This document shows, in pieces, positions 1 through 9,133 of a stretch of 64,000 nt of DNA; positions within the stretch are counted from its first letter, which is position 1, and the number at the start of each line of letters is the position of its first letter. The notes under the pieces were generated by a model. The model saw only the letters and a program-made list of their open reading frames with translations. It was not told the origin of the DNA and made no database searches. This stretch comes from Niveispirillum sp943371025 (GTDB lineage: Bacteria > Pseudomonadota > Alphaproteobacteria > Azospirillales > Azospirillaceae). Location of the stretch: NCBI GenBank assembly GCA_943371025.1, contig CALRTC020000008.1, positions 62,001 through 126,000 on the forward strand, read 5' to 3'. The position numbers were made by a program, and so were the translations under genes.

Positions 1-1191
1 AGCATCGGCCTCACCACCATCATGGACTTCAATCCGGCGGAAGGGGACGCCATTGACCTGTCACTGGCCCTGAACAAGCTGCGGGGCTTTGAAGGGGGCA
101 ACCCTTTCGGTCGCTATTTCTGGTTCGTGCAGGATGGTGCCGACACGTTGCTGATGGTCGATCCCGATCTGCTGTCGGGCACCTACGATACCGCGCCCGG
201 TGTGCTGGCGCGCCTGAAGGGCGTCACGGCCGCCAGCCTGACGTCAAGCGCCTTCGTCCAGGGTTATGACCTGTCGGTGCTGTCACAATATCAGCCACAG
301 ACCATGACCGGCGGCAGCGGCAATGACAATCTGACCGGTGCGTCGGGCAATGACAGCCTGTCGGGCGGGGAAGGGTCGGACCTGCTGACCGGCGGCAATG
401 GCAATGACATCGTGAATGGTGGCAACGGCATCGACGCAGCCCGTTTCACAGCGCCGGCCAGTTTCGGGGCGGTGATTTCCGTCTCGTCCATTGTCGACAC
501 CAATGGCAATCCGGCCATCCTGGTCACCGACTACCGGACGGAAGGCCAGGGCCGGGATACGCTGTATGGCGTTGAAATCGGCATTTTCGACAACAAGATC
601 CTGCCCCTGACCGCCCCCAGCAGATGGTCCCTGAACCAGCCTTACGACCATACGCAGTTCGACGAAAGCGCCTATCTGGCCCTTTATCCCGACGTGGCGC
701 GGGCTGTGGCCGCCGATCAGATTGCCAGCGGCGAAGCGCATTACCTGGCCTTCGGCAAGAATGAAGGACGGCTGTCCCCGGCCACCATGACCGGGTCGCT
801 GGCGCTGTTCGACAGCAATTACTACCTGCTGGCCAACCCGGACGTGGCCGCCGCGGTGCGCAATGGCGTTATCGCCAATGCCTGGACCCATTTCATGCAG
901 TTCGGGGAAAAGGAAGGGCGCGATCCCAACACCCTGTTCGACACGGACTGGTATCTGGCCAGCAATCCCGACGTGGCGGCGGCCGTGGCCACGGGCGGGA
1001 TCGACGCCGTGACCCATTTCGCCCTGTATGGCTGGAAGGAAGGTCGCGATCCGTCACGCTGGTTCGATACCAGCGCTTATCTGGCCGAAAATCCGGACGT
1101 GGCAGCGGCAGGTATCAACCCCCTGCTGCATTTCCTATCCCACGGCTACACGGAAGGTCGCGTGCTGCATTACACGGGCGATCTGATCTGA
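1..1191 (+). CDS. RTX-type calcium-binding protein, C-terminal part (5' end outside window)
   Basis: The reading frame is open from base 1, so this is the C-terminal 396 residues of a larger protein; the first in-frame ATG (22) lies inside a segment that matches the interior of the next gene. A short block of glycine/aspartate nonapeptide repeats of the GGxGNDxL type (encoded near 310-430) would form a calcium-binding beta-roll. It is followed by four repeats of about 43 residues with the core YLxxNPDVAxAV and ending GxxEGR. Such proteins usually leave the cell by type I secretion using an uncleaved C-terminal signal; no exporter genes are visible here. Substrate or adhesin role is unknown. 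Its C-terminal half is nearly duplicated in the next gene. Confidence 0.85.
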   Translation, partial: SIGLTTIMDFNPAEGDAIDLSLALNKLRGFEGGNPFGRYFWFVQDGADTLLMVDPDLLSGTYDTAPGVLARLKGVTAASLTSSAFVQGYDLSVLSQYQPQTMTGGSGNDNLTGASGNDSLSGGEGSDLLTGGNGNDIVNGGNGIDAARFTAPASFGAVISVSSIVDTNGNPAILVTDYRTEGQGRDTLYGVEIGIFDNKILPLTAPSRWSLNQPYDHTQFDESAYLALYPDVARAVAADQIASGEAHYLAFGKNEGRLSPATMTGSLALFDSNYYLLANPDVAAAVRNGVIANAWTHFMQFGEKEGRDPNTLFDTDWYLASNPDVAAAVATGGIDAVTHFALYGWKEGRDPSRWFDTSAYLAENPDVAAAGINPLLHFLSHGYTEGRVLHYTGDLI

Positions 1192-1204
1192 TCGGACTAT
1201 TCAT

Positions 1205-1229
1205 GAGGGGCGGTTGCCTGCCGCCCCTC
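1205..1229 (+). terminator. Hairpin after first RTX gene
   Basis: A perfect 9-bp GC-rich stem (1205-1213 with 1221-1229) encloses a 7-base loop, 13 bases after the stop codon. There is no T-run, so it is a weak intrinsic terminator or an mRNA 3' stabiliser. Confidence 0.5.
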
Positions 1230-1335
1230 TCCCTCCACGTCGGCGGACTATGACCAATGGGTAACTTCTGTTCCTGATAGGAGGCATTAGAGTTGCTTAA
1301 TATTTCCTGAAAATTGTCGGCATGGCCTGGAGAAT

Positions 1336-3987
1336 ATGATGGCAGCTGGACAGACCCTGGTGGGTGGCACCGGGAACGATACGCTGACGGGCGGCCCCAA
1401 TGACGACACCATCAGCGGTCTCGGCGGCAATGACAGCCTGATCGGCGGCGACGGCAATGACAGCCTGTCGGGCGGCGGTGGTCGGGACACTCTGGAAGGC
1501 GGCAATGGCGACGACACCCTGAATGGCGGCGACGGTACCGACACGTTGCGCGGGGGTGCCGGCAATGATGCGTTCATCGCCAATACCAATAACACTGCCT
1601 ATATCTATGGCGGTGCCGGCAACGACACGATCAGCGGTGCCAATGCAGGTGCCTGGGTCAGTGCGGAGGATGGCGACGATGTCGTGACGCTGGCCGCGGG
1701 CACGGTCGATGGCGGAGCTGGCAACGACATCATGACCCTGTCCTTTGGCAGCGTCACGGGCGGCGACGGACAGGACCTGTTCATCGTCGGTCCCAAAGAC
1801 CGGCCGGTTGGCGTGGACCAGCAATGGATTATCACCATCACCGATTTCAAATCGGGCACGGGCGGCGATGTGCTGGGCCTGTCCGGCATCCTGACCAGTC
1901 TGGTGGACTATGGCGGGGGCGATCCGTTCGGCCGCTATGTCTGGCTGGAACAGCAGGCGGGTGGAACCACCAATCTGATGTTGGACCGCGACGGGGCGGG
2001 CACGCGCTATGCGGCGAGCGCCCTGGTGGTGCTGTCGTCCGTGTTCGTCAATGATCTGGTGGCCGCCAATTTCGCCAATGGCTATATCCCGACCCGGACA
2101 AAGATCACCACCGACAGCAGCCAGACCGGGACGGCCGCCGCGGAAACCCTGGTCGGGGGTTGGGGCAATGACACGGTCAGCGGCGGGGCCGGCAATGACA
2201 GCATCTCCGACGGGGCGGGCAACAACCTGCTGTCGGGCGATGATGGCGATGACACGATCGAAGCCGGTGGTGGCAACGATACGCTGAATGGCGGGGCCGG
2301 CCTCGATAATCTGTCCGGCCGCGGCGGCGATGACCGTCTGGATGGCGGGACCGGCGACGACACGCTGGCGGGTAGCTATGGCAATGACACGATCCTGGGC
2401 GGCGACGGCAATGACAAGATTCTGGGCGGCGACGGCAATAACACGATGCTGGGCGGCGACGGCAATGACAGTATCCAGGGTGGTTCGGGCAATGACACCA
2501 TTGATGGCGGCGACGGCGACGATAGCATCGGCTATACCAACGGTACCTATTTCGCCGAATTCGGCGCGGACACGATCCATGGCGGCAATGGCAATGATGT
2601 GATCAATGTCGCTGGCGGGGCTGGCATGCAGTTGTTCGGCGATGCCGGTAATGACAGCCTGCGGGCCAATGGTGTCGCCTCCCTCAATGGCGGGGCTGGC
2701 GACGACCGGCTGCAAAGCCTCGGCGGCGAGATGACGGGTGGTGCCGGTGCCGACAAATTCGTCTTGGACGGCGTGAAGATGGCGTTTCGCGGCTACTCGA
2801 TCGCCACCAGCACGATCACCGACCTTAATCTGGCGGAAGGTGACAAGATCGATCTGTCGCCGGTGCTGGCCAACCTGCGCGGTTTTGAAGGCGGCAATCC
2901 CTTCGGCAAATATCTGTGGCTGGAGCAGGATGGCGCCGACACGATGCTGATGGTCGATCCCGATCTCACATCCAACTGGTACGACACTGCAGCCGGGGCC
3001 TTGCTGCGACTGAGGAATGTCACGGCCTCCAGCCTGACCTCCAGCGCCTTCGTCCAGGACTATGACCTGTCAATCCTGTCGCAATATCAACCGCAGACCA
3101 TCACCGGCAGCGTCGGCAACGACAATCTGACGGGCGGCCTTGGCAATGACAGCCTGTCGGGCGGCGGCGGGTCCGACCTGCTGACCGGCCGGGACGGCAA
3201 CGACATTCTGCGCGGCGGCGACGGAATCGACGCCGCCCGCTTCAGCGTTGCCTATGGCTGGCTCGGCAATGTCAGCGTGATACAGCGGACGGAGGCGGAC
3301 GGCAGCCAGCCCTTCCTCGTCTCCGACTACCGGGTGACGGGCCAGGGGCAGGACAAGCTGTATGGCGTTGAAATCGGCATCTTCGACAACAAGATCGTCC
3401 CGCTGATTGCCCCCAGCAGATGGTCGCTGAACCAGCCCTATGACCATACGCAGTTCGACGAAAAAGCCTATCTGGCCCTTTATCCCGACGTGGCGCGGGC
3501 CGTGGCCGCCGATCAGATCATCAGCGGCGAAGCTCACTATCTGGCTTTTGGCAAGAATGAAGGACGGCTATCCCCGGCCACCATGACCGGATCTCTGGCG
3601 CTATTCGACAGCAATTTCTATCTGCTGGCCAACCCGGATGTTGCCGCCGCAGTGCGCAATGGCACCATCAGCAGTGCCTGGACCCATTTCATGCAGCTCG
3701 GGGAAAAGCAAGGGCTCGATCCCAACATCCTGTTCGATACCGACTGGTATCTGGCCAGCAATCCCGACGTGGCGGCGGCCGTGGCCACGGGCGGCATCGA
3801 CGCCCTGACCCATTACGCGCTGTATGGCTGGAAGGAAGGGCGCGATCCGTCGCGCTTCTTCGACACCAGCGCCTATCTGGCCAGCAATCCGGATGTGGCG
3901 GCCGCCGGCGTCAATCCGCTGCTGCATTATCTGGGCTTTGGCTATTATGAAGGACGGACCTTGACCTTCACGGAGGCGCTGGGCTGA
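1336..3987 (+). CDS. RTX-type calcium-binding secreted protein
   Basis: A full-length protein of 883 residues. It begins almost directly with RTX nonapeptides (GGTGNDTLTGG and relatives). There is one array near residues 10-85, a second longer one near 270-440, and a third short one near 600-635, separated by unrelated beta-rich segments. The last 180 residues hold four YLxxNPDVAxAV...EGR repeats. No N-terminal signal peptide is present, as expected for a type I secretion substrate. Tandem ATGs occur at 1336 and 1339; GGAGA at 1329-1333 spaces slightly better for the second. It is a tandem paralogue of the preceding gene. No catalytic domain was recognised, so adhesin, S-layer-like or matrix protein are all possible. 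Confidence 0.88.
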   Translation: MMAAGQTLVGGTGNDTLTGGPNDDTISGLGGNDSLIGGDGNDSLSGGGGRDTLEGGNGDDTLNGGDGTDTLRGGAGNDAFIANTNNTAYIYGGAGNDTISGANAGAWVSAEDGDDVVTLAAGTVDGGAGNDIMTLSFGSVTGGDGQDLFIVGPKDRPVGVDQQWIITITDFKSGTGGDVLGLSGILTSLVDYGGGDPFGRYVWLEQQAGGTTNLMLDRDGAGTRYAASALVVLSSVFVNDLVAANFANGYIPTRTKITTDSSQTGTAAAETLVGGWGNDTVSGGAGNDSISDGAGNNLLSGDDGDDTIEAGGGNDTLNGGAGLDNLSGRGGDDRLDGGTGDDTLAGSYGNDTILGGDGNDKILGGDGNNTMLGGDGNDSIQGGSGNDTIDGGDGDDSIGYTNGTYFAEFGADTIHGGNGNDVINVAGGAGMQLFGDAGNDSLRANGVASLNGGAGDDRLQSLGGEMTGGAGADKFVLDGVKMAFRGYSIATSTITDLNLAEGDKIDLSPVLANLRGFEGGNPFGKYLWLEQDGADTMLMVDPDLTSNWYDTAAGALLRLRNVTASSLTSSAFVQDYDLSILSQYQPQTITGSVGNDNLTGGLGNDSLSGGGGSDLLTGRDGNDILRGGDGIDAARFSVAYGWLGNVSVIQRTEADGSQPFLVSDYRVTGQGQDKLYGVEIGIFDNKIVPLIAPSRWSLNQPYDHTQFDEKAYLALYPDVARAVAADQIISGEAHYLAFGKNEGRLSPATMTGSLALFDSNFYLLANPDVAAAVRNGTISSAWTHFMQLGEKQGLDPNILFDTDWYLASNPDVAAAVATGGIDALTHYALYGWKEGRDPSRFFDTSAYLASNPDVAAAGVNPLLHYLGFGYYEGRTLTFTEALG

Positions 3988-3988
3988 C

Positions 3989-4039
3989 CGGTCGATACCA
4001 GGGCCAGAAAGTTCTGACTTCTGGCCCTGGTATCGACCG
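3989..4039 (+). terminator. Very long perfect hairpin after RTX gene
   Basis: Perfect 21-bp arms (3989-4009 and 4019-4039) flank a 9-base loop directly after the RTX stop codon. There is no T-tract, and the arms are longer than a typical intrinsic terminator. It may act on convergent transcripts from both sides, because alkA ends at 4157 from the opposite direction. Confidence 0.6.
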
Positions 4040-4156
4040 CGACGGCGGCCGCACGGGCGCGTGCCCGCGAAGCCAAGGCCCGCGGATGCGGGCCGCCCGA
4101 CGTTTGAGGGGCCGGAAAGTGCCGACCACAGGTCGGAGCTTTTTCCGGTATTGGCA

Positions 4157-5026
4157 TCAGGTCCAGCCCGCCCACAGATGCGCCGTGGCCAGGCTGCGCC
4201 ACGGTGCGAAGGGGCGCATCAGCGCCTCCTGCTCCGCCGGGCTGGGCCGATGGTCCAACTCGTGGAAATTCTGCAAGGCCGCTGCCAGCCCGGCATCACC
4301 CACCGGGGCCACATCGGGAAAGGCACAGGCGCGCAACAGGACATAGGCCCGCGTCCAGGGGCCGATGCCCTTGATCCCCGTCATCGCCGCCTCGGCACCC
4401 GCCGCATCGCCCTCGGGCAGCGCCTCGAAATCGATGCCGGCCGAGGCGATGTTGATCAGGTAGGCCGCCTTGGAGCGGGAGAATTTCAGCGTGCCCAGCA
4501 AGTCGGGGTCCAACGCGGCAATTCCGGCCGGGGTCGGGTGCGCCTTCATGCCCGATGCATGCGGAATGCCCGCAAGCTCGATCAGGGTGCGGCGCAATTG
4601 CCCAGCGAAACGCAGATTGACCTGCTGCCCCACCACGGCCCAGCACACGGCCTCGAACACGCCCGCCGTCTGGGCCAGGCGCAGGCCGGGGCCGCAGCGG
4701 GACAGCAGCCGTTCCACCTGCGGGTCGGTGGCGGCGGCCTGTTCCAGGCCCGACACATCGATGGCCACGCCCAGCATGCGGGCCACGGCCTTGCCGATCA
4801 GCGCCGCTTCGACTGCTGTCACATCGCCGGGATCGGCCGTCAGGGCGGCTCGCCCGTCCTCCAGGGTGATCTCCACCTTGATGGCCCGGCCCGCGGGGGC
4901 CAGCAGCTTGGTGATGACATTGCCCGAAACCCGCTCCGACAGCCCGTCCGGGTCGCGCCCATGGTAGGACAGGACCCAGTCGGCCCGGTATCCCGCGGGC
5001 AAAGCGATGTCGGGCAGCCTTTCCAT
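4157..5026 (-). CDS. alkA: DNA-3-methyladenine glycosylase II (AlkA-like)
   Basis: This 289-residue protein removes alkylated purines and pyrimidines from DNA as the first step of base-excision repair. The helix-hairpin-helix motif reads GIKGIGPWTRAY (residues 217-228). It is followed by the expected catalytic aspartate at 244 in PVGDAGL, matching the AlkA arrangement. The N-terminal AlkA subdomain covers about residues 1-90. The start chosen is the ATG at 5026, two bases past the lolD stop; a TTG at 5032 overlapping lolD is less likely. It is the last gene of the lol operon and was probably placed there by translational convenience rather than shared function. Confidence 0.88.
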   Translation of the reverse strand: MERLPDIALPAGYRADWVLSYHGRDPDGLSERVSGNVITKLLAPAGRAIKVEITLEDGRAALTADPGDVTAVEAALIGKAVARMLGVAIDVSGLEQAAATDPQVERLLSRCGPGLRLAQTAGVFEAVCWAVVGQQVNLRFAGQLRRTLIELAGIPHASGMKAHPTPAGIAALDPDLLGTLKFSRSKAAYLINIASAGIDFEALPEGDAAGAEAAMTGIKGIGPWTRAYVLLRACAFPDVAPVGDAGLAAALQNFHELDHRPSPAEQEALMRPFAPWRSLATAHLWAGWT

Positions 5027-5028
5027 GG

Positions 5029-5721
5029 TCAATGCGCCACCAGCACGCCGTCGCGCATCTCCACCACCCGGTCCATGCGCCGGGCCAGGTCTAGATTGTG
5101 GGTGGCGACCAGGGCGCCCAGCCCCTGTTCCCGCACCAGCCCGGCGAACAGGGCGAAGACGGTTTCGGCCGTATGCATGTCCAGATTGCCCGTCGGCTCA
5201 TCCGCAATCAGCAGGCGGGGGCGGTTGGCCAGCGCGCGGGCGATGGCGACCCGCTGCTGCTCCCCGCCCGACAGCTTGGCCGGGCGGTGACCGGCGCGGG
5301 CTGAAAGGCCGACCAGCCCCAGCAGTTCCAGCGCCCGATCGCGCGCCTTGGCCCGCGGCACCCCGGCCAGCATCTGCGGCAGGATGATATTCTCCTCCGC
5401 CGTGAATTCGGGCAGCAGGTGATGGAACTGATAGACGAAGCCGATCTTGTCGCGGCGGATGGCGGTGCGCGCCGCATCCGACAGGCCGTCGGCCTTCTGC
5501 CCGGCAATCTCGATCCCGCCGCGGTCGGCATGTTCCAGCAGGCCGGCAATATGCAGCAGGGTGGATTTGCCCGCCCCGCTGGGCCCCACCAGGGCCACCA
5601 TCTCCCCGGCCTTGATGGCGGCATTTACCCCGCGCAGCACATGCAGCGGGGTTTCCACCTGGGTGAAGCTGCGGTGGATATCGGTCAGGCGCAGGACGAT
5701 GTCACCCATGTCTCTACTCAT
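5029..5721 (-). CDS. lolD: Lipoprotein-releasing ABC transporter ATP-binding protein LolD
   Basis: A 230-residue ATPase of the LolCDE complex, which extracts mature lipoproteins from the inner membrane and hands them to the periplasmic carrier LolA. Walker A GPSGAGKST is at 46-54, the signature LSGGEQQRVAIARAL begins at 150, and Walker B LLIADEPTGNLD begins at 170. It starts with ATG at 5721 inside the last codons of the upstream permease (8-bp overlap), showing translational coupling. A second ATG at 5709 is possible. Its position after two LolC/LolE-type permeases separates it from the similar MacB and FtsE ATPases. Confidence 0.93.
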   Translation of the reverse strand: MSRDMGDIVLRLTDIHRSFTQVETPLHVLRGVNAAIKAGEMVALVGPSGAGKSTLLHIAGLLEHADRGGIEIAGQKADGLSDAARTAIRRDKIGFVYQFHHLLPEFTAEENIILPQMLAGVPRAKARDRALELLGLVGLSARAGHRPAKLSGGEQQRVAIARALANRPRLLIADEPTGNLDMHTAETVFALFAGLVREQGLGALVATHNLDLARRMDRVVEMRDGVLVAH

Positions 5722-6964
5722 ATCGCAGGGCTTCGACGGGGTCGAGATTGGCCGCCCGCCAGGAAGGGTAAAGGGTCGCCAGCAGCGACAGCGCCACAGA
5801 GGCCAGCGCCACCTGGGCCACCTGCCACGGATCGGTGAAGGAAGGCAAGGCGGACAGGAAATAGATGTCCGAATTGAACGGATCGACCCCTGATACCGCC
5901 TTGATCAGTTGCCGCAATTCTTCCATGTGCCCCGACAGGCCCAGGCCCAGCGCCACCCCGGCCGCCGTGCCGGCCACGCCGATGGACGCACCCGACATCA
6001 GGAAGATGCGCAGGATGGTGCCCCGCCCGGCGCCCATGGTGCGCAGAATGGCGATCTCCCGCCCCTTGTCCTGCACCATCATGATCATGCCGGAAATGAT
6101 GTTGAAGGCAGCGACGACGACGATCATGCCCAGGATCAGGGTGACGACATTGCGCTGCGTCTCGATGAAGCCGAAAAAGGCGCCATTCACCTGCGCCCAG
6201 TCGCGGACATAAAGCCCGGCCGGAAATTGCCGCGTCAGGTCGCCCAGTCTGGCGCGGGCCTGCTGCGGATCATCCAGCATCACCTCCACGGCCGTCACCG
6301 TGTCGAACAGCTCGAAAAAGGACTGGGCCGTGGCAAGGTCCATCAGCACCAGGGCGCTGTCAAACTCCGACACGCCCAGGGCCACGATGCCATTGACGGT
6401 GAAGCCGCGCGACCGCGGCGCCCCGCCGCGTCCATCGATATTGGGCGACAGGATGGTGATGCGGTCGCCGACCTTGATCCCGGCCTTTTCCGCCAGACGC
6501 GCGCCGATGGCCACGCCGTCGCCGTCCGCCAGCGTGCCCTCCACCAGCGCCTGCGCAAAGGCGGGCCGCGCCGCCATGTCGGCCGGCCGCAGCGCCTTGA
6601 CCAGCACCCCGCCGGCATAGTCGCGGAAGGACAGCAGCCCCTGTGCATCCACGCTGGGCACCGCCGACACCACGCCCGGCATCTGCGCCACATTGCGCAG
6701 CAGCATGTCGGTGACGGGGAAGGTGCCCTTGCCATCCATGGCCACGACATGCCCCTGGAAGCCCAGCACGCGGGACAGCAGGTCACGCTGGAACCCGTTG
6801 AACACGGACAGGGAGATCAGCAGCGTCGCCACGCCCAGCGCGATCCCCAGGAAGGAGAAGCCGGCGATGACGGAAATGAAGCCTTCCTGCCGCCGCGCGC
6901 GCAGGTAACGCAACGCGATCCAGCGTTCGACAATGCCGAACATGCGGGTCTTCCCCTCAGCCAT
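5714..6964 (-). CDS. lolE: Lipoprotein-releasing permease, second paralogue (LolE/LolC family)
   Basis: A 416-residue MacB/FtsX-superfamily permease. The conserved N-terminal motif RYLRARRQEGFISVIAGF is followed by a first membrane helix, a large periplasmic domain (about 60-270) and three C-terminal helices. It pairs with the neighbouring paralogue to form the LolCE channel driven by LolD. The start codon lies inside the end of the upstream paralogue (8-bp overlap). Assigning E rather than C is positional inference; many alphaproteobacteria have a single fused-role LolF instead. Confidence 0.88.
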   Translation of the reverse strand: MAEGKTRMFGIVERWIALRYLRARRQEGFISVIAGFSFLGIALGVATLLISLSVFNGFQRDLLSRVLGFQGHVVAMDGKGTFPVTDMLLRNVAQMPGVVSAVPSVDAQGLLSFRDYAGGVLVKALRPADMAARPAFAQALVEGTLADGDGVAIGARLAEKAGIKVGDRITILSPNIDGRGGAPRSRGFTVNGIVALGVSEFDSALVLMDLATAQSFFELFDTVTAVEVMLDDPQQARARLGDLTRQFPAGLYVRDWAQVNGAFFGFIETQRNVVTLILGMIVVVAAFNIISGMIMMVQDKGREIAILRTMGAGRGTILRIFLMSGASIGVAGTAAGVALGLGLSGHMEELRQLIKAVSGVDPFNSDIYFLSALPSFTDPWQVAQVALASVALSLLATLYPSWRAANLDPVEALRYE

Positions 6965-8195
6965 GGCGCAGCGCCTCCACCGGGTCCAGGGCGGCGGCCC
7001 GGCGGGCGGGATAGAAGGTGGCTCCCACCGACAGCAGCAGGCCGACGGCCACCACCAGCGTCACCTCCGCCCAATCGATGATGGCGGGCAAGGTGGTCAA
7101 AAACAGCAGCATCTGTGACCCGCCGATGCCGGGCACCTGACCCAGCGCCCGACCGATGGCCTGGACATTGACGGTCAGCGTCAGGCCCAGCACGAAGCCC
7201 ACCAGCGTGCCCACGGCCCCAATGGAGGCCCCTGCCAGCAGGAAGATGCGCGAAATGCTGGCCGCCGGCGCCCCCATGGTGCGCAGAATGGCGATGGAGG
7301 CGGACTTGCCCCGCACCAGCATGACCATGGATGACACGATATTGAAGCTGGCGACCAGGATGATCAGGGTCAGCACCGTGAACATCGCCACCCGCTCCAC
7401 CCCCAGCGCCGTGACCAGCCCCCTGTTGGCCTGCCGCCAGTCGGTGACGCGCAGGCCCGGCCCCGCGATCGGGTCCAGCAGGCGGTGCAGCCCCTCCACA
7501 TCCAGCGGCTTGTCCACGAACACATCAATGCCGCTGACGGCCGCCCCGCTGCGGAAGAACGCCTGGGCGGTGGACAGGGGCATATAGATCAGGCTGCCAT
7601 CCTGTTCGGGCATGCGCAGATCGACCACGGCATCGACGGGAAAGGATTTCTTGCGCAGCATGGTGCCGAACGGTGTGGCCGTGCCCCTGGGGCTGATCAG
7701 CGTCACCTCGCCCCCCGACAGCAGGCCCAGCGACCGCGCCAGCCCATAGCCCAGCGCCACCCCATCCTCCCCCAGGTCGGCCGTGCCCGACACAATGGAC
7801 CGCCCGACAATGGGCCGCGTCTTGAAATCCGCAACCTCCAGCCCGCGCACCTTCACACCCGTGGCCCGCCCTTCCACGGTGGCCAGTGCCTGGCCCTCCA
7901 CCACCGGCATGGCGGCCACCACGCCCGGCGTGGCGCGCAGCCGTTCCAGCAGCGGCTGGTAATCGGCCAGCAGCCCCGTTTCCGGCGCGATGGCGGCATG
8001 GGCGCTCACACCCTGGATGCGGGAAATCAGCTCCGCCCGGAACCCGTTCATCACCGACATGACGATGATCAAGGTCGCCACACCCAAAGCCACCCCGATG
8101 AAGGAAAAGCCGGCAATGACCGACACCGTCCCCTCCTGCCGCCGCGCCCGCAGGTAACGGAAGGCGACCATGCGTTCAAACGGCGTGAAGATCAT
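6957..8195 (-). CDS. lolC: Lipoprotein-releasing permease, first paralogue (LolC/LolE family)
   Basis: This 412-residue inner-membrane permease shares the motif RYLRARRQEGTVSVIAGF with its downstream neighbour. It has the same layout: one N-terminal helix, a periplasmic core, and three C-terminal helices ending in the conserved sequence ALDPVEALRHG. It is the first gene of the four-gene leftward operon lolC-lolE-lolD-alkA. It starts at ATG 8195. In many alphaproteobacteria lolC lies directly behind proS; here proS is about 10 kb away at 17710, so that link has been broken by insertion or rearrangement. Confidence 0.88.
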   Translation of the reverse strand: MIFTPFERMVAFRYLRARRQEGTVSVIAGFSFIGVALGVATLIIVMSVMNGFRAELISRIQGVSAHAAIAPETGLLADYQPLLERLRATPGVVAAMPVVEGQALATVEGRATGVKVRGLEVADFKTRPIVGRSIVSGTADLGEDGVALGYGLARSLGLLSGGEVTLISPRGTATPFGTMLRKKSFPVDAVVDLRMPEQDGSLIYMPLSTAQAFFRSGAAVSGIDVFVDKPLDVEGLHRLLDPIAGPGLRVTDWRQANRGLVTALGVERVAMFTVLTLIILVASFNIVSSMVMLVRGKSASIAILRTMGAPAASISRIFLLAGASIGAVGTLVGFVLGLTLTVNVQAIGRALGQVPGIGGSQMLLFLTTLPAIIDWAEVTLVVAVGLLLSVGATFYPARRAAALDPVEALRHG

Positions 8196-8288
8196 CGGGG
8201 CTCGTCAGGCGGGGGACGGAACGGAAGCGGGTTTAGCCTTGCTTATAGGCGGAATTGGGGCGGGGGCGAAAGCCCTGGCGGGACCGGG

Positions 8289-8903
8289 TCAAGGATCGGA
8301 CCAGCCTCCCCCGTCCATTCCCATCTCCATCGGCGCGAAATCCACATGCAGCACGCGGCGGCGGCGGGGCCGGCGGGCGGGGTCCGATCCATGCAGGAAC
8401 AAAGTCGGATACGCCCAGGCATCGCCGGCCCGCGCCAGACAAAGGGCCATGCCGCAGCGTTCAACCACATCCGGCACCGCAGCCGCGCGTAGCCACCCGA
8501 ACCGGTGAGAACCCGGCGCATAGAACAACGGCGCGTTATCCGCATCCACATCGTCCAGATGCAGGCGGATGGTGACCATTCCCGCCATCTGATCCTTGCC
8601 GGCCGCCAGATCCTGGTGCCAATGCGACACCCAATTGTCCCCCGGCACCTTGTCCAGAAACCGCATGCCTACCGGCGTGGCTGACGTGCCCAGCAGTTGC
8701 GCCGCCAGCCGTCCCAGCGCCCCTTCGGACCCGACCAGTTCACGCAAGGCCGGCACCCCCGGCAGCATCCGGTGATTGTCCGTCATCGGCAAGGGTGCCA
8801 GCGCCACCCGCAATGCCTCCACCGCGCTGTCATCCAGCAGGCCGGGGACATGCAGGGCACTGCGTTCATGGAACTGTTCGAAATCCAGGGTGGACACGAT
8901 CAT
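8289..8903 (-). CDS. Phytanoyl-CoA dioxygenase (PhyH) family protein
   Basis: Predicted Fe(II)/2-oxoglutarate-dependent oxygenase of 204 residues. The iron-binding HxD lies in SHWHQD, and the distal histidine in LFLHGSDP is followed by an arginine-rich stretch able to bind 2-oxoglutarate, then LHVDF. The start is taken as ATG 8903, preceded at once by GAGAGA; the longer frame upstream lacks a family-like N-terminus. The substrate is unknown. It is transcribed divergently from the exported esterase at 9134. Confidence 0.8.
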   Translation of the reverse strand: MIVSTLDFEQFHERSALHVPGLLDDSAVEALRVALAPLPMTDNHRMLPGVPALRELVGSEGALGRLAAQLLGTSATPVGMRFLDKVPGDNWVSHWHQDLAAGKDQMAGMVTIRLHLDDVDADNAPLFYAPGSHRFGWLRAAAVPDVVERCGMALCLARAGDAWAYPTLFLHGSDPARRPRRRRVLHVDFAPMEMGMDGGGWSDP

Positions 8904-9133
8904 TCTCTCAAATGGAAACGGGCAAAGCCTGGCATGGGCTGCCTTGAATGTCGAGGGGGCGACAATCTGCGATGGTACCAGGGTTAACCATACTGGCACC
9001 AACCGCCACCGGCCAAACCGGTCCTCGACGGACATTCGCGCGACGCGTATCAAACCCACAGGACCGGGCGACCAATTCTTGAATAATTTCAATTATTTCA
9101 ATCAGCCGGTCCGCAAGGGGGAGGTACAGGGTG

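Noticed and set aside
1336..3230. Dense tandem repeats that might suggest a CRISPR array
   Set aside because: The repeats are in frame and encode RTX nonapeptides; there are no uniform direct repeats with unique spacers.
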